A stretch of 64,000 bases of DNA from positions 5,282,001 to 5,346,000 of the forward strand of contig NZ_CP109598.1 in the NCBI RefSeq assembly GCF_036327775.1, given 5' to 3'. Source of the DNA: Streptomyces sp. NBC_01498 (GTDB taxonomy: Bacteria; Actinomycetota; Actinomycetes; Streptomycetales; Streptomycetaceae). Below are positions 35,299 through 44,312 of this stretch, one piece after another. Below the pieces are notes generated by a model, which did no database searches, had not been told where the DNA came from, and saw only the letters and a list, made by a program, of their open reading frames with translations. The stretch's first letter is position 1, and each line of letters starts with the position of its first letter. Both the position numbers and the translations under genes were made by a program.

Positions 35299-36657
35299 CT
35301 ATCCGGCGGCCACGCGCCCGGTGAGAGGCGCCTGTTGGAGCGGCACCGGCCTGGGCGCCGGGCGGGTCGGCCGTGCGGCCGACCCGTGCCCACCGGTGGT
35401 TTCGGGAGGCGCGGAGGCCCCCGCGCCGTCGAACCGTCCGCCGGGCGGGGCGCCCTGCCGGGTGTCCGACGACATCGCCTCCCGCACGTCGCGGGGCGCG
35501 GGGAGCCGGGCCACGCCGCACGGCATCGTGCCCGTGACGTACGGAAGCCGCAGCACCCCGTCCCGTGTCCACAACCCCGCTCCCGCCAACCAGCCCTCCG
35601 GCGCGGCCTGTTGCACGAGGCGACGGCCCGAGGGCCGCCACGTCCCCACCCAGGTCCCGTCCGGTCCGTCGATCCGCAGCGCGACGGCGCAGCTCTCCGG
35701 CATCAGTACCTGTCCCGGCTGTACGGCGAACGGGGTGACCGTACGGCCCGGTGTCCGCAGACACTCCGGGAAGCGCACCGGCTTGGTGCTGCCCAGCACG
35801 CCCCAGCCCAGCCGGTCGTGGCCGGGCGCGTCGGAACGGATCAGCAGCAGACCGCTGTCGGTGTCGGCCAGCAGGAGCCGGTCGTTGCTGCCCTCCGCGA
35901 GCTGGAGCAACGGGCTGACCTCACCGGCCCGTTCGAGATCGACGACCACCGCCTTGACCACGCCGTCCAGTTCACGGTCGAGCGCCAGCATGCGCCCCGT
36001 ACGGTCGAGCCAGACACCGCCCGTGCAGCGGCCCCGCACCGTCGCGACCGGCTCCGGGCCGTAGGAACCGCCCACCACCTGCCAGACGGTGGTGCGGCCC
36101 GGCCCCGGCGCCAGCGCGTAGGCACACGCACCGTCGGGTGACGGCGGCAGCAGGGTCAGCTCCGGGCATTCGACCGCGCCCAGCGGCAGTTCACCGGTCC
36201 CCGGCCCGGCCGGATAGAGCAGCGAGAACGCCTGGCGGTCGGCGACCTGACGGTGAATCAGTACCCGCCCGTCGACCAGTGGCAGCACCTCGGCGTCGGG
36301 CTCCTCGGGCTGGTCGAGAGGAAGCGGTACGGCGTACGGCTCCGGCCCGTCGAGTGTCCACCGTTCCGGGAACCACGCCGCCCCGTCCCCGTCCGCCGCG
36401 CCCTCTTCAGAAGGACCGGCCGCGCCGGTGCCCGCACCGAGGGTCAGCCGTGCCGCGTACGAACCGTCCGCCGCGATCGCGAATCCCGAACGCCGCACCC
36501 CCCGCTCCGGCGCGGCACACGAATCCGTCCCGGTCCGGCCCGGCACAGCACCCCGGTCCGGCCCGGCGTCCGTCACCACGCCCCCGCCCGGCGCCGGCCC
36601 TCCTTCCGGCACCGGACCCTCTCCCGTGTGCGCGCCCTCGATGAGACAGGCTGTCAT
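35299..36657 (-). CDS. Hypothetical protein, probably beta-propeller-like
   Basis: 452 residues, no signal peptide or membrane helix. The middle 250 residues repeat a pattern of short strands with conserved Gly/Asp turns (VLPLVDGRVLIHRQV; LTLLPPSPDGACAYALAPG; VWLDRTGRMLALDRELDG; LLLADTDSGLLLIRSD; WLAGAGLWTRDGVLRLP), which looks like a WD40/Kelch-type propeller. N- and C-terminal 60-residue stretches are Gly/Pro-rich. The ATG at 36657 is favoured by GGAGGTG eight bases upstream; the frame to 36732 lacks a site. Catalytic function not recognised. Confidence 0.75.
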   Translation of the reverse strand: MTACLIEGAHTGEGPVPEGGPAPGGGVVTDAGPDRGAVPGRTGTDSCAAPERGVRRSGFAIAADGSYAARLTLGAGTGAAGPSEEGAADGDGAAWFPERWTLDGPEPYAVPLPLDQPEEPDAEVLPLVDGRVLIHRQVADRQAFSLLYPAGPGTGELPLGAVECPELTLLPPSPDGACAYALAPGPGRTTVWQVVGGSYGPEPVATVRGRCTGGVWLDRTGRMLALDRELDGVVKAVVVDLERAGEVSPLLQLAEGSNDRLLLADTDSGLLLIRSDAPGHDRLGWGVLGSTKPVRFPECLRTPGRTVTPFAVQPGQVLMPESCAVALRIDGPDGTWVGTWRPSGRRLVQQAAPEGWLAGAGLWTRDGVLRLPYVTGTMPCGVARLPAPRDVREAMSSDTRQGAPPGGRFDGAGASAPPETTGGHGSAARPTRPAPRPVPLQQAPLTGRVAAG

Positions 36658-36828
36658 CGCTCCGTCACCTCCGGCGACGACGCTAGGTTCGCGCCCGCCG
36701 CCGGACAACAGTGGAGGGACCGCTTCACACATAAGGGTGGCCGGGCCGGGATTCGGCCGTGGGGAGGTCGTGGCTGTGCTGAGAGGCGCGGCGTCGGCCC
36801 TTCGGAATCCGTCGGCCTTGGGAACCCG

Positions 36829-37725
36829 TCAGCCCTTCGGTGCCTTCGGGACCTTCAGCTTCGACCAGGAGGCCGGGCCGGGCGGCCATGTGGCGGCCGA
36901 GCCGGTGAAGCCCAGCTTGCGCTGGAACGCCTCATAGGAGGCGACGTCGCCGGAGCCGATGGTGTCCTTGTTCGTGCCGCTCTTGTACCGGTCGCAGCCG
37001 ACGGCCACCAGGCGGTCGTGCATCCGGGCCACGACCGGACTCCTGCGGCCCTTGATGAACCAGGCGGTCCCGGGGAAGGTTTCGTACTGCTTCGTCCCCG
37101 AGGAGCCGGCGGGCGGTTTCGGGTCCGCCGGGAAACCGGGCCAGGAGCCCGGGTCCGTGTGGTCGTTCTCCGGGACGTGGGCGTGCGCGAACCAGCCGCC
37201 CCGGGTGCTCCAGATCTTTTCGTCCCGCTTCCCGGTGAAGCCGGTGGGCCGCCCCATCGGCCAGGAGTCGGCGACGCCCCAGGACGCCGCCCAGTCGCAC
37301 AGCTTGTCCCAGCCCTCGCAGGGCGTGTTCACGAGGGACTCGTACACCTTGCCCTTCACCCGGCACCAGGGGAAGAAGAGTGCCTCCACCTGGATGACCA
37401 CCGAGCCGGCCCGGTTGGTCCGGGTGCCGCCGGGGCCGTCCTTGAGAGACAGGGAGCGGGAGTTCGCCGGGAAGAACTGGGCGGTCTGCCCGGTGAACGG
37501 GTCCCAGAGGAGATGCGGCGCCACCGCCCGGCCGGAGGCGTTCTCCGCGAAGTACGAGCGGAGGTTGGCGTACGGGACGAGATCCTGGGGCTTCGCCCGG
37601 CTGGCGTTGCGGTCCCAGGTGATGTGGGCGATCGCCTTCGCCGGGCCCCCGTCGGTGGGGGCGACATCGCCGATCGGGAGTCGCTCGGCGCCTGGCATCC
37701 AGAGGTCGGGCACGGTGGCCTCCAT
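36829..37725 (-). CDS. Phage-lysin-like peptidoglycan-binding protein
   Basis: 298 residues. The N-terminal domain (LWMPGAERLPIGDVAPTDGG, KAIAHITWDRNASR, GTRTNRAGSVVIQVEALFFP, GGWFAHAHVPENDHTDPGSW) resembles the N-acetylmuramoyl-amidase/lysin domain found in actinophage endolysins and conserved Streptomyces homologues. A C-terminal binding segment follows (GRRSPVVARMHDRLVAVGCD ... GSGDVASYEAFQRKLGFTG). No signal peptide is seen, as with holin-dependent lysins. The start at ATG 37725 has no clear ribosome site; upstream are TGTGGGTGCG-type repeats. No other phage gene is nearby. The gap 37726-38170 (445 bp) holds no gene. Confidence 0.8.
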   Translation of the reverse strand: MEATVPDLWMPGAERLPIGDVAPTDGGPAKAIAHITWDRNASRAKPQDLVPYANLRSYFAENASGRAVAPHLLWDPFTGQTAQFFPANSRSLSLKDGPGGTRTNRAGSVVIQVEALFFPWCRVKGKVYESLVNTPCEGWDKLCDWAASWGVADSWPMGRPTGFTGKRDEKIWSTRGGWFAHAHVPENDHTDPGSWPGFPADPKPPAGSSGTKQYETFPGTAWFIKGRRSPVVARMHDRLVAVGCDRYKSGTNKDTIGSGDVASYEAFQRKLGFTGSAATWPPGPASWSKLKVPKAPKG

Positions 37726-38170
37726 GGGCGTGTGGTGTGGGTGCGTGGGGTGCGTGGGGTGCGCGGGTGCGTGCGGACATGCGGAGCCCCCTGTTCAACG
37801 GCCGAGCGGGCGCGGAATCACGGTTCGGACGGCCACGGGCGGACGCCGGGGCGATCGCGCAGGTGGCGGCCGTCCGAGGAGAACCGGACGGATGTTCAGG
37901 GCAGCCCCCCGATGTCCGCCGGGGCGGGGACGGGGGCAGGAGCGGGGGCCTCCAGAGGTACGGAGCCTGCGGCCGTTCCCCGACCTGTTCCCTGAGCCGT
38001 TCCGCGGGCCGTTCCCGGGGCCGCTCTCTCCGGGCAGATCCCCGATCCCGGTACCGCACCCGTCGTCCCGCGGCCCGCCACGTCCCGCGGCCGGGAGTCC
38101 TCGTGGCCCCCGGCCCCCGCTACCCCCGGCCATGGCCGGAGTGTCGTAGCCGACAGGTAGCCTTTGCCCC

Positions 38171-39019
38171 GTGCCCCGCCTGTCCGAAGTCCTCACCCAG
38201 CTCGACGCCCTCTGGCCGCCCGAGCGGGCCGAACAGTGGGACGCCGTCGGCACCGTCTGCGGCGATCCCGACGCCCCGGTGACCCGTGTCCTGATCGCCG
38301 TCGACCCCGTCCAGTCCGTCGTGGACGAGGCACTGCGGCTCGGCGCCGACCTGGTTCTCACCCACCACCCGCTCTATCTGCGCGGGACGACGACGGTCTC
38401 CGCCGGTACCTTCAAGGGCCGCGTGGTGCACACGCTCGTCAAGCACGACATCGCGCTGCACGTCGCGCACACCAACGCCGACAGCGCCGACCCCGGCGTC
38501 TCCGACGCCCTCGCCGGCGCGCTCGGCCTCCGCGTCGTACGCCCCCTCGTACCGGACCCGACCGACCCGGCCGGCCGCCGGGGGCTCGGCCGGGTCTGCG
38601 AACTCGACCGCCCCGCCACCCTCCGCGACTTCGCGGCCCGTGCCGCGCACCGGCTGCCCGCCACCGCGCAGGGCATCCGGGTGGCCGGCGACCCCGACGC
38701 CCTCGTCCGTACGGTCGCCGTCAGCGGCGGCTCCGGCGACAGCCTGTTCGACCACGTACGGGAGGCGGGCGTCGACGTCTTCCTCACCGCCGACCTGCGC
38801 CACCACCCCGTCTCCGAGGCCACGCAGCAGGCCGCGCGGCACGCACCGCTGGCCCTGGTCGACGCCGCGCACTGGGCCACCGAGTGGCCCTGGTGCGAAC
38901 TGGCGGCCACCCAGCTCGACGAGATCTCCGACCGCCACGGCTGGGACCTCCGGGTCCATGTCTCGAAGACGGTCACCGACCCCTGGTCATCCCACCATTC
39001 CTCAGGAGCCCCCAACTGA
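38171..39019 (+). CDS. Nif3-like dinuclear metal-centre protein
   Basis: 282 residues of the NIF3/YbgI family, which forms toroidal hexamers with a two-metal centre. Ligand-bearing motifs are LTHHPLYLRGTT (about 62), LHVAHTNADSA (about 97) and LVDAAHWATEWP (about 233). The biochemical role of the family is unsettled; roles as a GTP cyclohydrolase I type 2 homologue and in stress have been proposed. GTG 38171 lies at the front of a compact operon with the zinc-ribbon and RNase H/phosphatase genes. Confidence 0.92.
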   Translation: MPRLSEVLTQLDALWPPERAEQWDAVGTVCGDPDAPVTRVLIAVDPVQSVVDEALRLGADLVLTHHPLYLRGTTTVSAGTFKGRVVHTLVKHDIALHVAHTNADSADPGVSDALAGALGLRVVRPLVPDPTDPAGRRGLGRVCELDRPATLRDFAARAAHRLPATAQGIRVAGDPDALVRTVAVSGGSGDSLFDHVREAGVDVFLTADLRHHPVSEATQQAARHAPLALVDAAHWATEWPWCELAATQLDEISDRHGWDLRVHVSKTVTDPWSSHHSSGAPN

Positions 39020-39759
39020 ACGCCGAACCCGCCGACCAGATCCGTCTTCTCGACGTACAGGCCCTCGATCTGCGACTCCAGCAGATCGCCCACCGGCGCG
39101 ACTCGCTGCCCGAGCACGCCGAGATCGAGTCGCTGACCAAGGACCTCACGCAGTTGCGGGACCTGCTGGTCGCCTCGCAGACCGAGGAGAGCGACACCGC
39201 GCGCGAGCAGACGAAGGCGGAGCAGGACGTCGACCAGGTCCGCCAGCGCTCGGTACGCGACCAGCAGCGTCTCGACTCCGGCGCCGTCAGCTCGCCCAAG
39301 GACCTGGAGAACCTCCAGCGCGAGATCGTCTCCCTGGCCAAGCGCCAGGGGGATCTGGAGGACGTCGTCCTGGAGGTCATGGAGCGCCGCGAGTCCGCGC
39401 AGGAGCGCGCCGCGGAACTGACCGGGCGGGTCTCCTCCGTGCAGGCCAAGACGGACGACGCCGTCGCGCGCCGTGACGCGGCGGCGGAGAAGCTGGGCGC
39501 CGAGGAGGCGACGGCGACCAAGGAGCGCGAGACCGTGTCGGCGACGATCCCCGCCGACCTGCTCAAGCTGTACGAGAAGCTGCGCGTGCAGCAGGGCGGC
39601 GTCGGCGCGGCCCGTCTCTACCAGCGCCGTTGCGAGGGCTGCCGGCTGGAGCTCAACATCACCGAGGTCAACGAGGTGAAGGCGGCGAGCCCCAGCACCG
39701 TCCTGCGGTGCGAGAACTGCCGCCGGATCCTTGTCCGTACCTCCGAATCGGGTCTGTAG
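39016..39759 (+). CDS. Coiled-coil C4-type zinc-ribbon protein with a CTG start
   Basis: 247 residues. Two long antiparallel coiled-coil helices fill residues 5-190 (IRLLDVQALDLRLQQIAHRR; LAKRQGDLEDVVLEVMERRE). A C-terminal zinc ribbon CEGC...CENC follows (about 211-240). The family (DUF164-like) is usually encoded beside Nif3 and may bind nucleic acid or act in RNA metabolism. The only start that fits is CTG 39016, seven bases after AGGAG (39004-39008) and overlapping the Nif3 stop as CTGA. Homology begins directly at NAEPADQIRLLD, with no ATG or GTG in range. Confidence 0.9.
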   Translation: MNAEPADQIRLLDVQALDLRLQQIAHRRDSLPEHAEIESLTKDLTQLRDLLVASQTEESDTAREQTKAEQDVDQVRQRSVRDQQRLDSGAVSSPKDLENLQREIVSLAKRQGDLEDVVLEVMERRESAQERAAELTGRVSSVQAKTDDAVARRDAAAEKLGAEEATATKERETVSATIPADLLKLYEKLRVQQGGVGAARLYQRRCEGCRLELNITEVNEVKAASPSTVLRCENCRRILVRTSESGL

Positions 39760-41031
39760 ATGCCGTCCTTCGTCGTCGAGGCGGACGGCGGGTCGCGGGG
39801 CAACCCGGGCCCGGCGGGTTACGGCGCCGTCGTCATCGACGCGATGACCGGGCAGACGCTCGCCGAGGCCGCCGAGTACATCGGTGTCGCCACCAACAAC
39901 GTCGCCGAGTACAAGGGCCTGATCGCCGGGCTGAAGGCGGCGAAGGCGCTCGACCCGGGCGCCGACGTGCACGTCCGGATGGACTCCAAGCTCGTCGTGG
40001 AGCAGATGTCGGGCCGCTGGAAGATCAAGCACCCGGACATGAAGCCGCTCGCCGCCGAGGCCGCGCGGGTCCTGCCCGCCGGGCAGGTGCGTTACGAGTG
40101 GATCCCGCGTGAGAAGAACAAGCACGCGGACCGGCTCGCCAACGAGGCCATGGACGCGGGCAAACAGGGCAGGCAGTGGACGCCGTCGGGGTCCTCGGCC
40201 GAGCTGACGTCGGGCGGGGGCCGCGCGTCCGCGCGCCGGGCGGCCGTGCCCGCCCCGGACGGGCCGCCGGGGGACGCGGCGGCCGGCGCGGCGAAGGCGC
40301 GCGCGGCGCTGGCCGCCTCCTACGAACTGACCGCGCCCGCGCACGAACTGTCCGCCGCGGTCCCCGAGCAGACCGCGCCGCCCGTCGGCTGGGGTCCCGC
40401 CGATCTCGGCACCCCCGCCACGTTCGTGCTGCTGCGGCACGGCGAGACCGCGCTCACCCCGGAGAAGCGTTTCTCGGGGAGCGGCGGCAGCGACCCGGCG
40501 CTGTCGGCGGCCGGCCGCCGACAGGCGGACGCCGTGGCGACGGCGCTCGCCGCGCGCGGCACGATCGAGGCGATCGTCTCCTCACCGCTGCGGCGCTGCC
40601 GCGAGACGGCCGGGGCCGTCGCCTCCCGGCTCGGCCTGGAGGTCGGCGTCGAGGACGGCTTGCGGGAGACGGACTTCGGCGCCTGGGAGGGGCTGACGTT
40701 CACCGAGACGAAGGAGCGGTACGGGGACGACCTCAGCGCCTGGCTGGCCTCGCCGGACGTGGCGCCGACCGGCGGCGGCGAGAGCTTCACGGCGGTGGGC
40801 GCACGGGTCGCCGCCGCCCGGGACACGCTGCTGGAGCGGTACGCGGGACGTACGGTGCTGGTCGTCACCCACGTGACACCGGTCAAAACCCTGGTACGGC
40901 TGGCACTGGGCGCCCCGCCCGAGTCGCTGTTCCGGATGGAACTGTCGGCGGCGTCACTGTCGGCGGTCGCCTACTACGCGGACGGCAACGCCTCGGTACG
41001 GCTGCTGAACGACACGGCGCATCTGCGCTGA
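39760..41031 (+). CDS. Bifunctional RNase HI / histidine-phosphatase (CobC-like)
   Basis: 423 residues. Residues 1-135 are RNase HI type (EADGGSRGNPGPAGYG; ATNNVAEYKGLIAGL; RMDSKLVVEQMSGRW; HADRLANEAMD), supplying the D-E-D-D metal site. An Ala-rich linker follows to about 220, then a phosphoglycerate-mutase-like phosphatase with LLRHGETALT (catalytic His), SSPLRRCRETA and VVTHVTPVKTL. The layout matches mycobacterial Rv2228c, which combines RNase H with acid phosphatase (alpha-ribazole phosphatase-like) activity. ATG 39760 follows directly on the previous stop. Confidence 0.95.
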   Translation: MPSFVVEADGGSRGNPGPAGYGAVVIDAMTGQTLAEAAEYIGVATNNVAEYKGLIAGLKAAKALDPGADVHVRMDSKLVVEQMSGRWKIKHPDMKPLAAEAARVLPAGQVRYEWIPREKNKHADRLANEAMDAGKQGRQWTPSGSSAELTSGGGRASARRAAVPAPDGPPGDAAAGAAKARAALAASYELTAPAHELSAAVPEQTAPPVGWGPADLGTPATFVLLRHGETALTPEKRFSGSGGSDPALSAAGRRQADAVATALAARGTIEAIVSSPLRRCRETAGAVASRLGLEVGVEDGLRETDFGAWEGLTFTETKERYGDDLSAWLASPDVAPTGGGESFTAVGARVAAARDTLLERYAGRTVLVVTHVTPVKTLVRLALGAPPESLFRMELSAASLSAVAYYADGNASVRLLNDTAHLR

Positions 41032-41264
41032 GGGGGCGGGGCCGGGGGCGACGGCGGTGAGGGGTCGGGGCGTCAACTACGTTGCGGCGTAGCGGAGTTC
41101 AGTGCCGCGCCGCCCGCCCGCTCGGCGCTCTCGCCGAGAGGGCGGCCGGTCGGCTTGCCTCAACGTGCCGTGTTCGCCGGGCAGTTCGGTCACCGGGGGC
41201 GGAGCGGACACCCCCGCTTCGGGCGCCGACGTCGCCACCGCCGGGTCGCCCACCGGGACGGGGG

Positions 41265-41720
41265 CGAACTCGCTTCCATACTCGGCGGGTTCCGGCTGGG
41301 TCCGTTCGCGTACACGCCGCGTCGTTCCCGGCTCGTGCCGACTCACAGGGCGCCTCAACAGGGCTCGCCCGGAGCGGACTTGATGAGGTCGGCAAGTCAG
41401 TGGCCCAGCGTCAGTACCCACCGGGCGGCAGGGTACGAACTCGCCTCCGTGCTCGGCGGGTTCGGCCACCGTTTCGCCGAGACACCCGTCGGGTCCCCGT
41501 TCGAGCCGACCGACTCGGCGCCTCAACAGGGCTCGCCCCGAACGGACTTCGCGAGATGGACAAGGCACAGGTGGACCCACCACCAGGACGCCCGCTCCCG
41601 TAAGAGGCGGGTTCTACCGCGTCCGTCGCGCAACCGCGTCGGTCCCTGTCCCGCGCCCACCCGCAAGACGTCAACAGACTCCACGCCCAGGCGAACTTGG
41701 CGAGGCCACCAAGGCAAGTG
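41265..41720. repeat. Degenerate direct-repeat cluster in a gene-free 776-bp gap
   Basis: A block beginning CGAACTCGC.TCC.T.CTCG and ending CTCAACAGGGCTCGCCC.GA occurs at about 41266-41400 and 41437-41565 (offset about 172 bp). A third decayed 3' end occurs at about 41675-41715 (GGCGAACTTGGCGAGG...). All copies read in the same direction. Frames across the gap lack ribosome sites, so I treat 41032-41806 as non-coding. It is not a CRISPR: the units are long, few and imperfect. Confidence 0.65.
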
Positions 41721-41806
41721 CGCCCACCGCCAATCCCACTGACGGCCGGTCAGGGTCAGCCACCCCCCTCAGGCTCACCCCCCCCCCGCAGCCCCGCGCC
41801 CCGTCG

Positions 41807-42421
41807 TCAGCGCAGGTTGGCCGCCTCCTGGGCCAGTTTTCGTACCCGGTCCCAGTCCTTCGCCACGATCGCGTCCGGGGGCAGCATCCACGAGCCGCCC
41901 ACACAGGCCACGTTCCCCAACGCCAGATACGCGCCCGCCGACGCCGCCGAGACGCCGCCCGTCGGGCAGAACCGTGCCTGCGGCAACGGCCCCGCGAGTG
42001 CCTTGAGATACGCCGTGCCGCCCGCCGCCTCCGCCGGGAAGAACTTCATCTCGCTCACGCCGCGTTCCAGCAGCGCCACGACCTCCGACGCCGTCGACAC
42101 ACCCGGCAGGAACGGTACGCCGGAAGCCCGCAGTGCCTCCAGCAGCGTCTCCGTCCAGCCGGGGCTGACCAGGAAACGCGCCCCGGCCGTCACCGCCTCC
42201 GTCACCGAGCGGGGCGAGACGACCGTCCCGGCGCCCACCACGGCCCCCGGTACCTCGGCGGCGATCGCGCGGATCGCGTCCAGCGCGACCGGGGTGCGCA
42301 ACGTCACCTCGATCGCGGGCAGACCCCCGGCCACCAGGGCACGTGCCAGAGGTACGGCATCGGCGACGTCGTCCAGGACGACGACGGGGACAACGGCGGC
42401 GAGGTCCAGCACTGAGCTCAT
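41807..42421 (-). CDS. eda: KDPG/KHG aldolase
   Basis: 204 residues of the class I aldolase fold. The catalytic Glu is in GLPAIEVTLRT (about 38) and the Schiff-base Lys in SEMKFFPAEAAGG (about 125). Phosphate-binding glycines are in FCPTGGVS and CVGGSWM. It cleaves 2-keto-3-deoxy-6-phosphogluconate to pyruvate and glyceraldehyde 3-phosphate (Entner-Doudoroff or uronate pathways), in the cytoplasm. ATG 42421. No pathway partner lies beside it; the only kinase candidate in the window is the broken gene at 1 kb. Confidence 0.94.
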   Translation of the reverse strand: MSSVLDLAAVVPVVVLDDVADAVPLARALVAGGLPAIEVTLRTPVALDAIRAIAAEVPGAVVGAGTVVSPRSVTEAVTAGARFLVSPGWTETLLEALRASGVPFLPGVSTASEVVALLERGVSEMKFFPAEAAGGTAYLKALAGPLPQARFCPTGGVSAASAGAYLALGNVACVGGSWMLPPDAIVAKDWDRVRKLAQEAANLR

Positions 42422-42507
42422 ATGGTCATCCTGCCGGGTCGCCCACGCCCCTCGCAACGAGCGTTGCGCCCTGTGCAACGGCACTGGAAGCCGGGGCCGT
42501 AAGGCGC

Positions 42508-43308
42508 TCAGTGGATCTCCGTCACCACCACGTCCAGCGACCACGGCCGCCCGCTTCCGCCGGGCACCGCGACCTCCACCACGTACCCCAACTCGCGCAG
42601 CGTCTCCACGAGTTGCGCGGGACCACGCGGCCGGGCGCCGGACACCAGCAGGTCCCGGACGAGCCGCCCCTTCGTGGCCTTGTTGAAGTGGCTGACCACC
42701 GATCGCCGCTCGACACCGTCCACGACCCGCGCGTGCAGCACGCGCACCGTCGCCGTACGGCCGCCGACCTCGCCCGACGGCTTCCAGGCGGGCGCGTACG
42801 ACGACGACCGCAGGTCCAGCACCAGCCCGCTCCCCGCCACCTCGGGCAGCACCGGCGCCATCGCCTTCCGCCAGTGGGCGCCCAGCGCCCCGAGCCCCGG
42901 CAGCCGCACCCCCATCGAGCAGCGGTACGACGGAATCCGGTCGCCGACCCGCACCGCACCCCACAGCCCGGAGAAGACCAGCAGCGACTTTCCGGCCCGC
43001 CGCCGCGCGGCCGTGTCCAGCGTGGCGAGGCCGAGCGCGTCGTACAGCACACCCGTGTAGATGTCCCCGGCCGGCCGCGCCCCCGCCGTCCGCAGCTCCA
43101 CGTTCTTCGCGATCTCGCCGCGCAGCCCCTCGCTCAGGCCCAGGACCTCCACGGCCTTCTCCTCGTCGGCCGCGCACAGCTCGACCAGCTCGTCCAGCAC
43201 GGCGGCCCGCGCGTCGGCCAGGCCGGGCAGCGACAGCGATTCCGGTTTCAGCGGAGCCCCGCGGCCGGAGGCGGCCTTGCCTTCCGACGGCGGCAACAGC
43301 ACGAGCAC
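42508..43308 (-). CDS. yaaA: Peroxide stress protein YaaA (DUF328)
   Basis: 266 residues starting VLVLLPPSEGKAASGRGAP, the diagnostic LLPPSEGK N-terminus. Further family motifs are DIYTGVLYDALGL, VFSGLWGAVRVGDRIPSYRCSMG and VVSHFNKATKGRLVR. E. coli YaaA lowers free iron under peroxide stress and binds DNA; the same role is inferred. GTG 43308 has GAGGAG seven bases upstream, which excludes the much longer open frame to 43896. Confidence 0.93.
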   Translation of the reverse strand: MLVLLPPSEGKAASGRGAPLKPESLSLPGLADARAAVLDELVELCAADEEKAVEVLGLSEGLRGEIAKNVELRTAGARPAGDIYTGVLYDALGLATLDTAARRRAGKSLLVFSGLWGAVRVGDRIPSYRCSMGVRLPGLGALGAHWRKAMAPVLPEVAGSGLVLDLRSSSYAPAWKPSGEVGGRTATVRVLHARVVDGVERRSVVSHFNKATKGRLVRDLLVSGARPRGPAQLVETLRELGYVVEVAVPGGSGRPWSLDVVVTEIH

Positions 43309-43427
43309 GGTGGTTCTCCTCAGGGACGTACGGGACGTGTGCGATGGACGGGGCCACCGGGGCCGTACGCGGCACACGGGACGTGCACGACGCACGGGCC
43401 GGGAGCGCGTGGCCCCGGCCCGCCAGG

Positions 43428-44312
43428 TTAAGCGACGCGGCGCGCCGGTCCCGTGTCGCCCGCGTCTCCCCCGGCCGCGTCCGGTGCCTCCGCGAGCGCC
43501 TTCCTGACCTGCGTGAGCCGGGCCACCAGAGCCGCCGGGTCGTCCGCGTGGAAGCGGACCACCCTCGCCGTGCCGCGTCCGCCCAGTGGCCGTACGAACG
43601 TGACCGGCTCGGCCAGCTCCACCCGTACCGTCGTCTGGCCGCCCACGATCAGGTCGAGCGTCCCGCCGGGTTCGTCGATCCTGATCAACGAGCCGTCCGG
43701 GTAACGGCGTTCGACCCGTGCCGAGGTGATCAGACCACTCGCGATCGGCATGTCGAACAGCGCGCCCCAGCGCACCCGGAGCGAGCCGTCGGCGCCCACG
43801 ACGTGCGGCCGGGTGACGCAACTCGCGTGCAGCGCCAGCACCATCAGTACGCCGTACACGTCCAGCACCAGAAAAATCATGTGCACCAGAGGCCACGGGA
43901 TCAGCAGGGCCAGCGCCACGGTCTCCACGACGGACACGAACAGCAGGCCGTACATCATCGCCGTCTGCGGGCCGGTGTACGGGGCGGCGAGATCACCCTC
44001 GCGCACCCCGTGCCGACGCCGGGCGACCCACCGTACGAGGCTGGTCAGGCCGCGTGCCTCGTTGACGAGCAGCCGGCGCGCGGTCGCCGGTACGGCCGCC
44101 TCCACGGCCCGCGCGAGGGCGGCCCGCCGCCCCGCTCCGGTCCTTCGCGCCGCACGGTAGTGGCGTCGTACGACCACGGCCTCGCACACCAGCAGCGTCA
44201 GTACGACGGCCTCGGCGGCCAGAAGCACCGGCGCCGGTACGTCGACGCCCGCCGCCAGGCACCCGACCAGCGCCAGTTCGGCGGGCACCACCACCCACAG
44301 GGCTCTGTTCAT
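43428..44312 (-). CDS. Membrane protein with a C-terminal PH-like domain, coupled to a MerR regulator
   Basis: 294 residues. Helices near 5-60 (ALWVVVPAELALVGCLAAG; VLLAAEAVVLTLLVCEAVVV) and 125-165 (MMYGLLFVSVVETVALALLIPW; MIFLVLDVYGVLMVLALHAS). A strand-rich cytoplasmic domain follows (GSLRVRWGALFDMPIASGLI; LDLIVGGQTTVRVELAEPVTFVRP), resembling a bacterial PH-like fold. The ATG at 44312 overlaps the MerR stop (ATGA), so the two are co-translated, which suggests the protein acts in the MerR-controlled response. Specific function unknown. Confidence 0.78.
   Translation of the reverse strand: MNRALWVVVPAELALVGCLAAGVDVPAPVLLAAEAVVLTLLVCEAVVVRRHYRAARRTGAGRRAALARAVEAAVPATARRLLVNEARGLTSLVRWVARRRHGVREGDLAAPYTGPQTAMMYGLLFVSVVETVALALLIPWPLVHMIFLVLDVYGVLMVLALHASCVTRPHVVGADGSLRVRWGALFDMPIASGLITSARVERRYPDGSLIRIDEPGGTLDLIVGGQTTVRVELAEPVTFVRPLGGRGTARVVRFHADDPAALVARLTQVRKALAEAPDAAGGDAGDTGPARRVA

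Noticed and set aside
41077..41583. 168-residue minus-strand frame across the repeat cluster
   Set aside because: It merely translates the DNA repeats (RSGRALLRR twice), with no ribosome site or fold.
41265..41720. CRISPR array
   Set aside because: Units are over 100 bp, imperfect, two to three copies, no constant short repeat with variable spacers, no cas genes.
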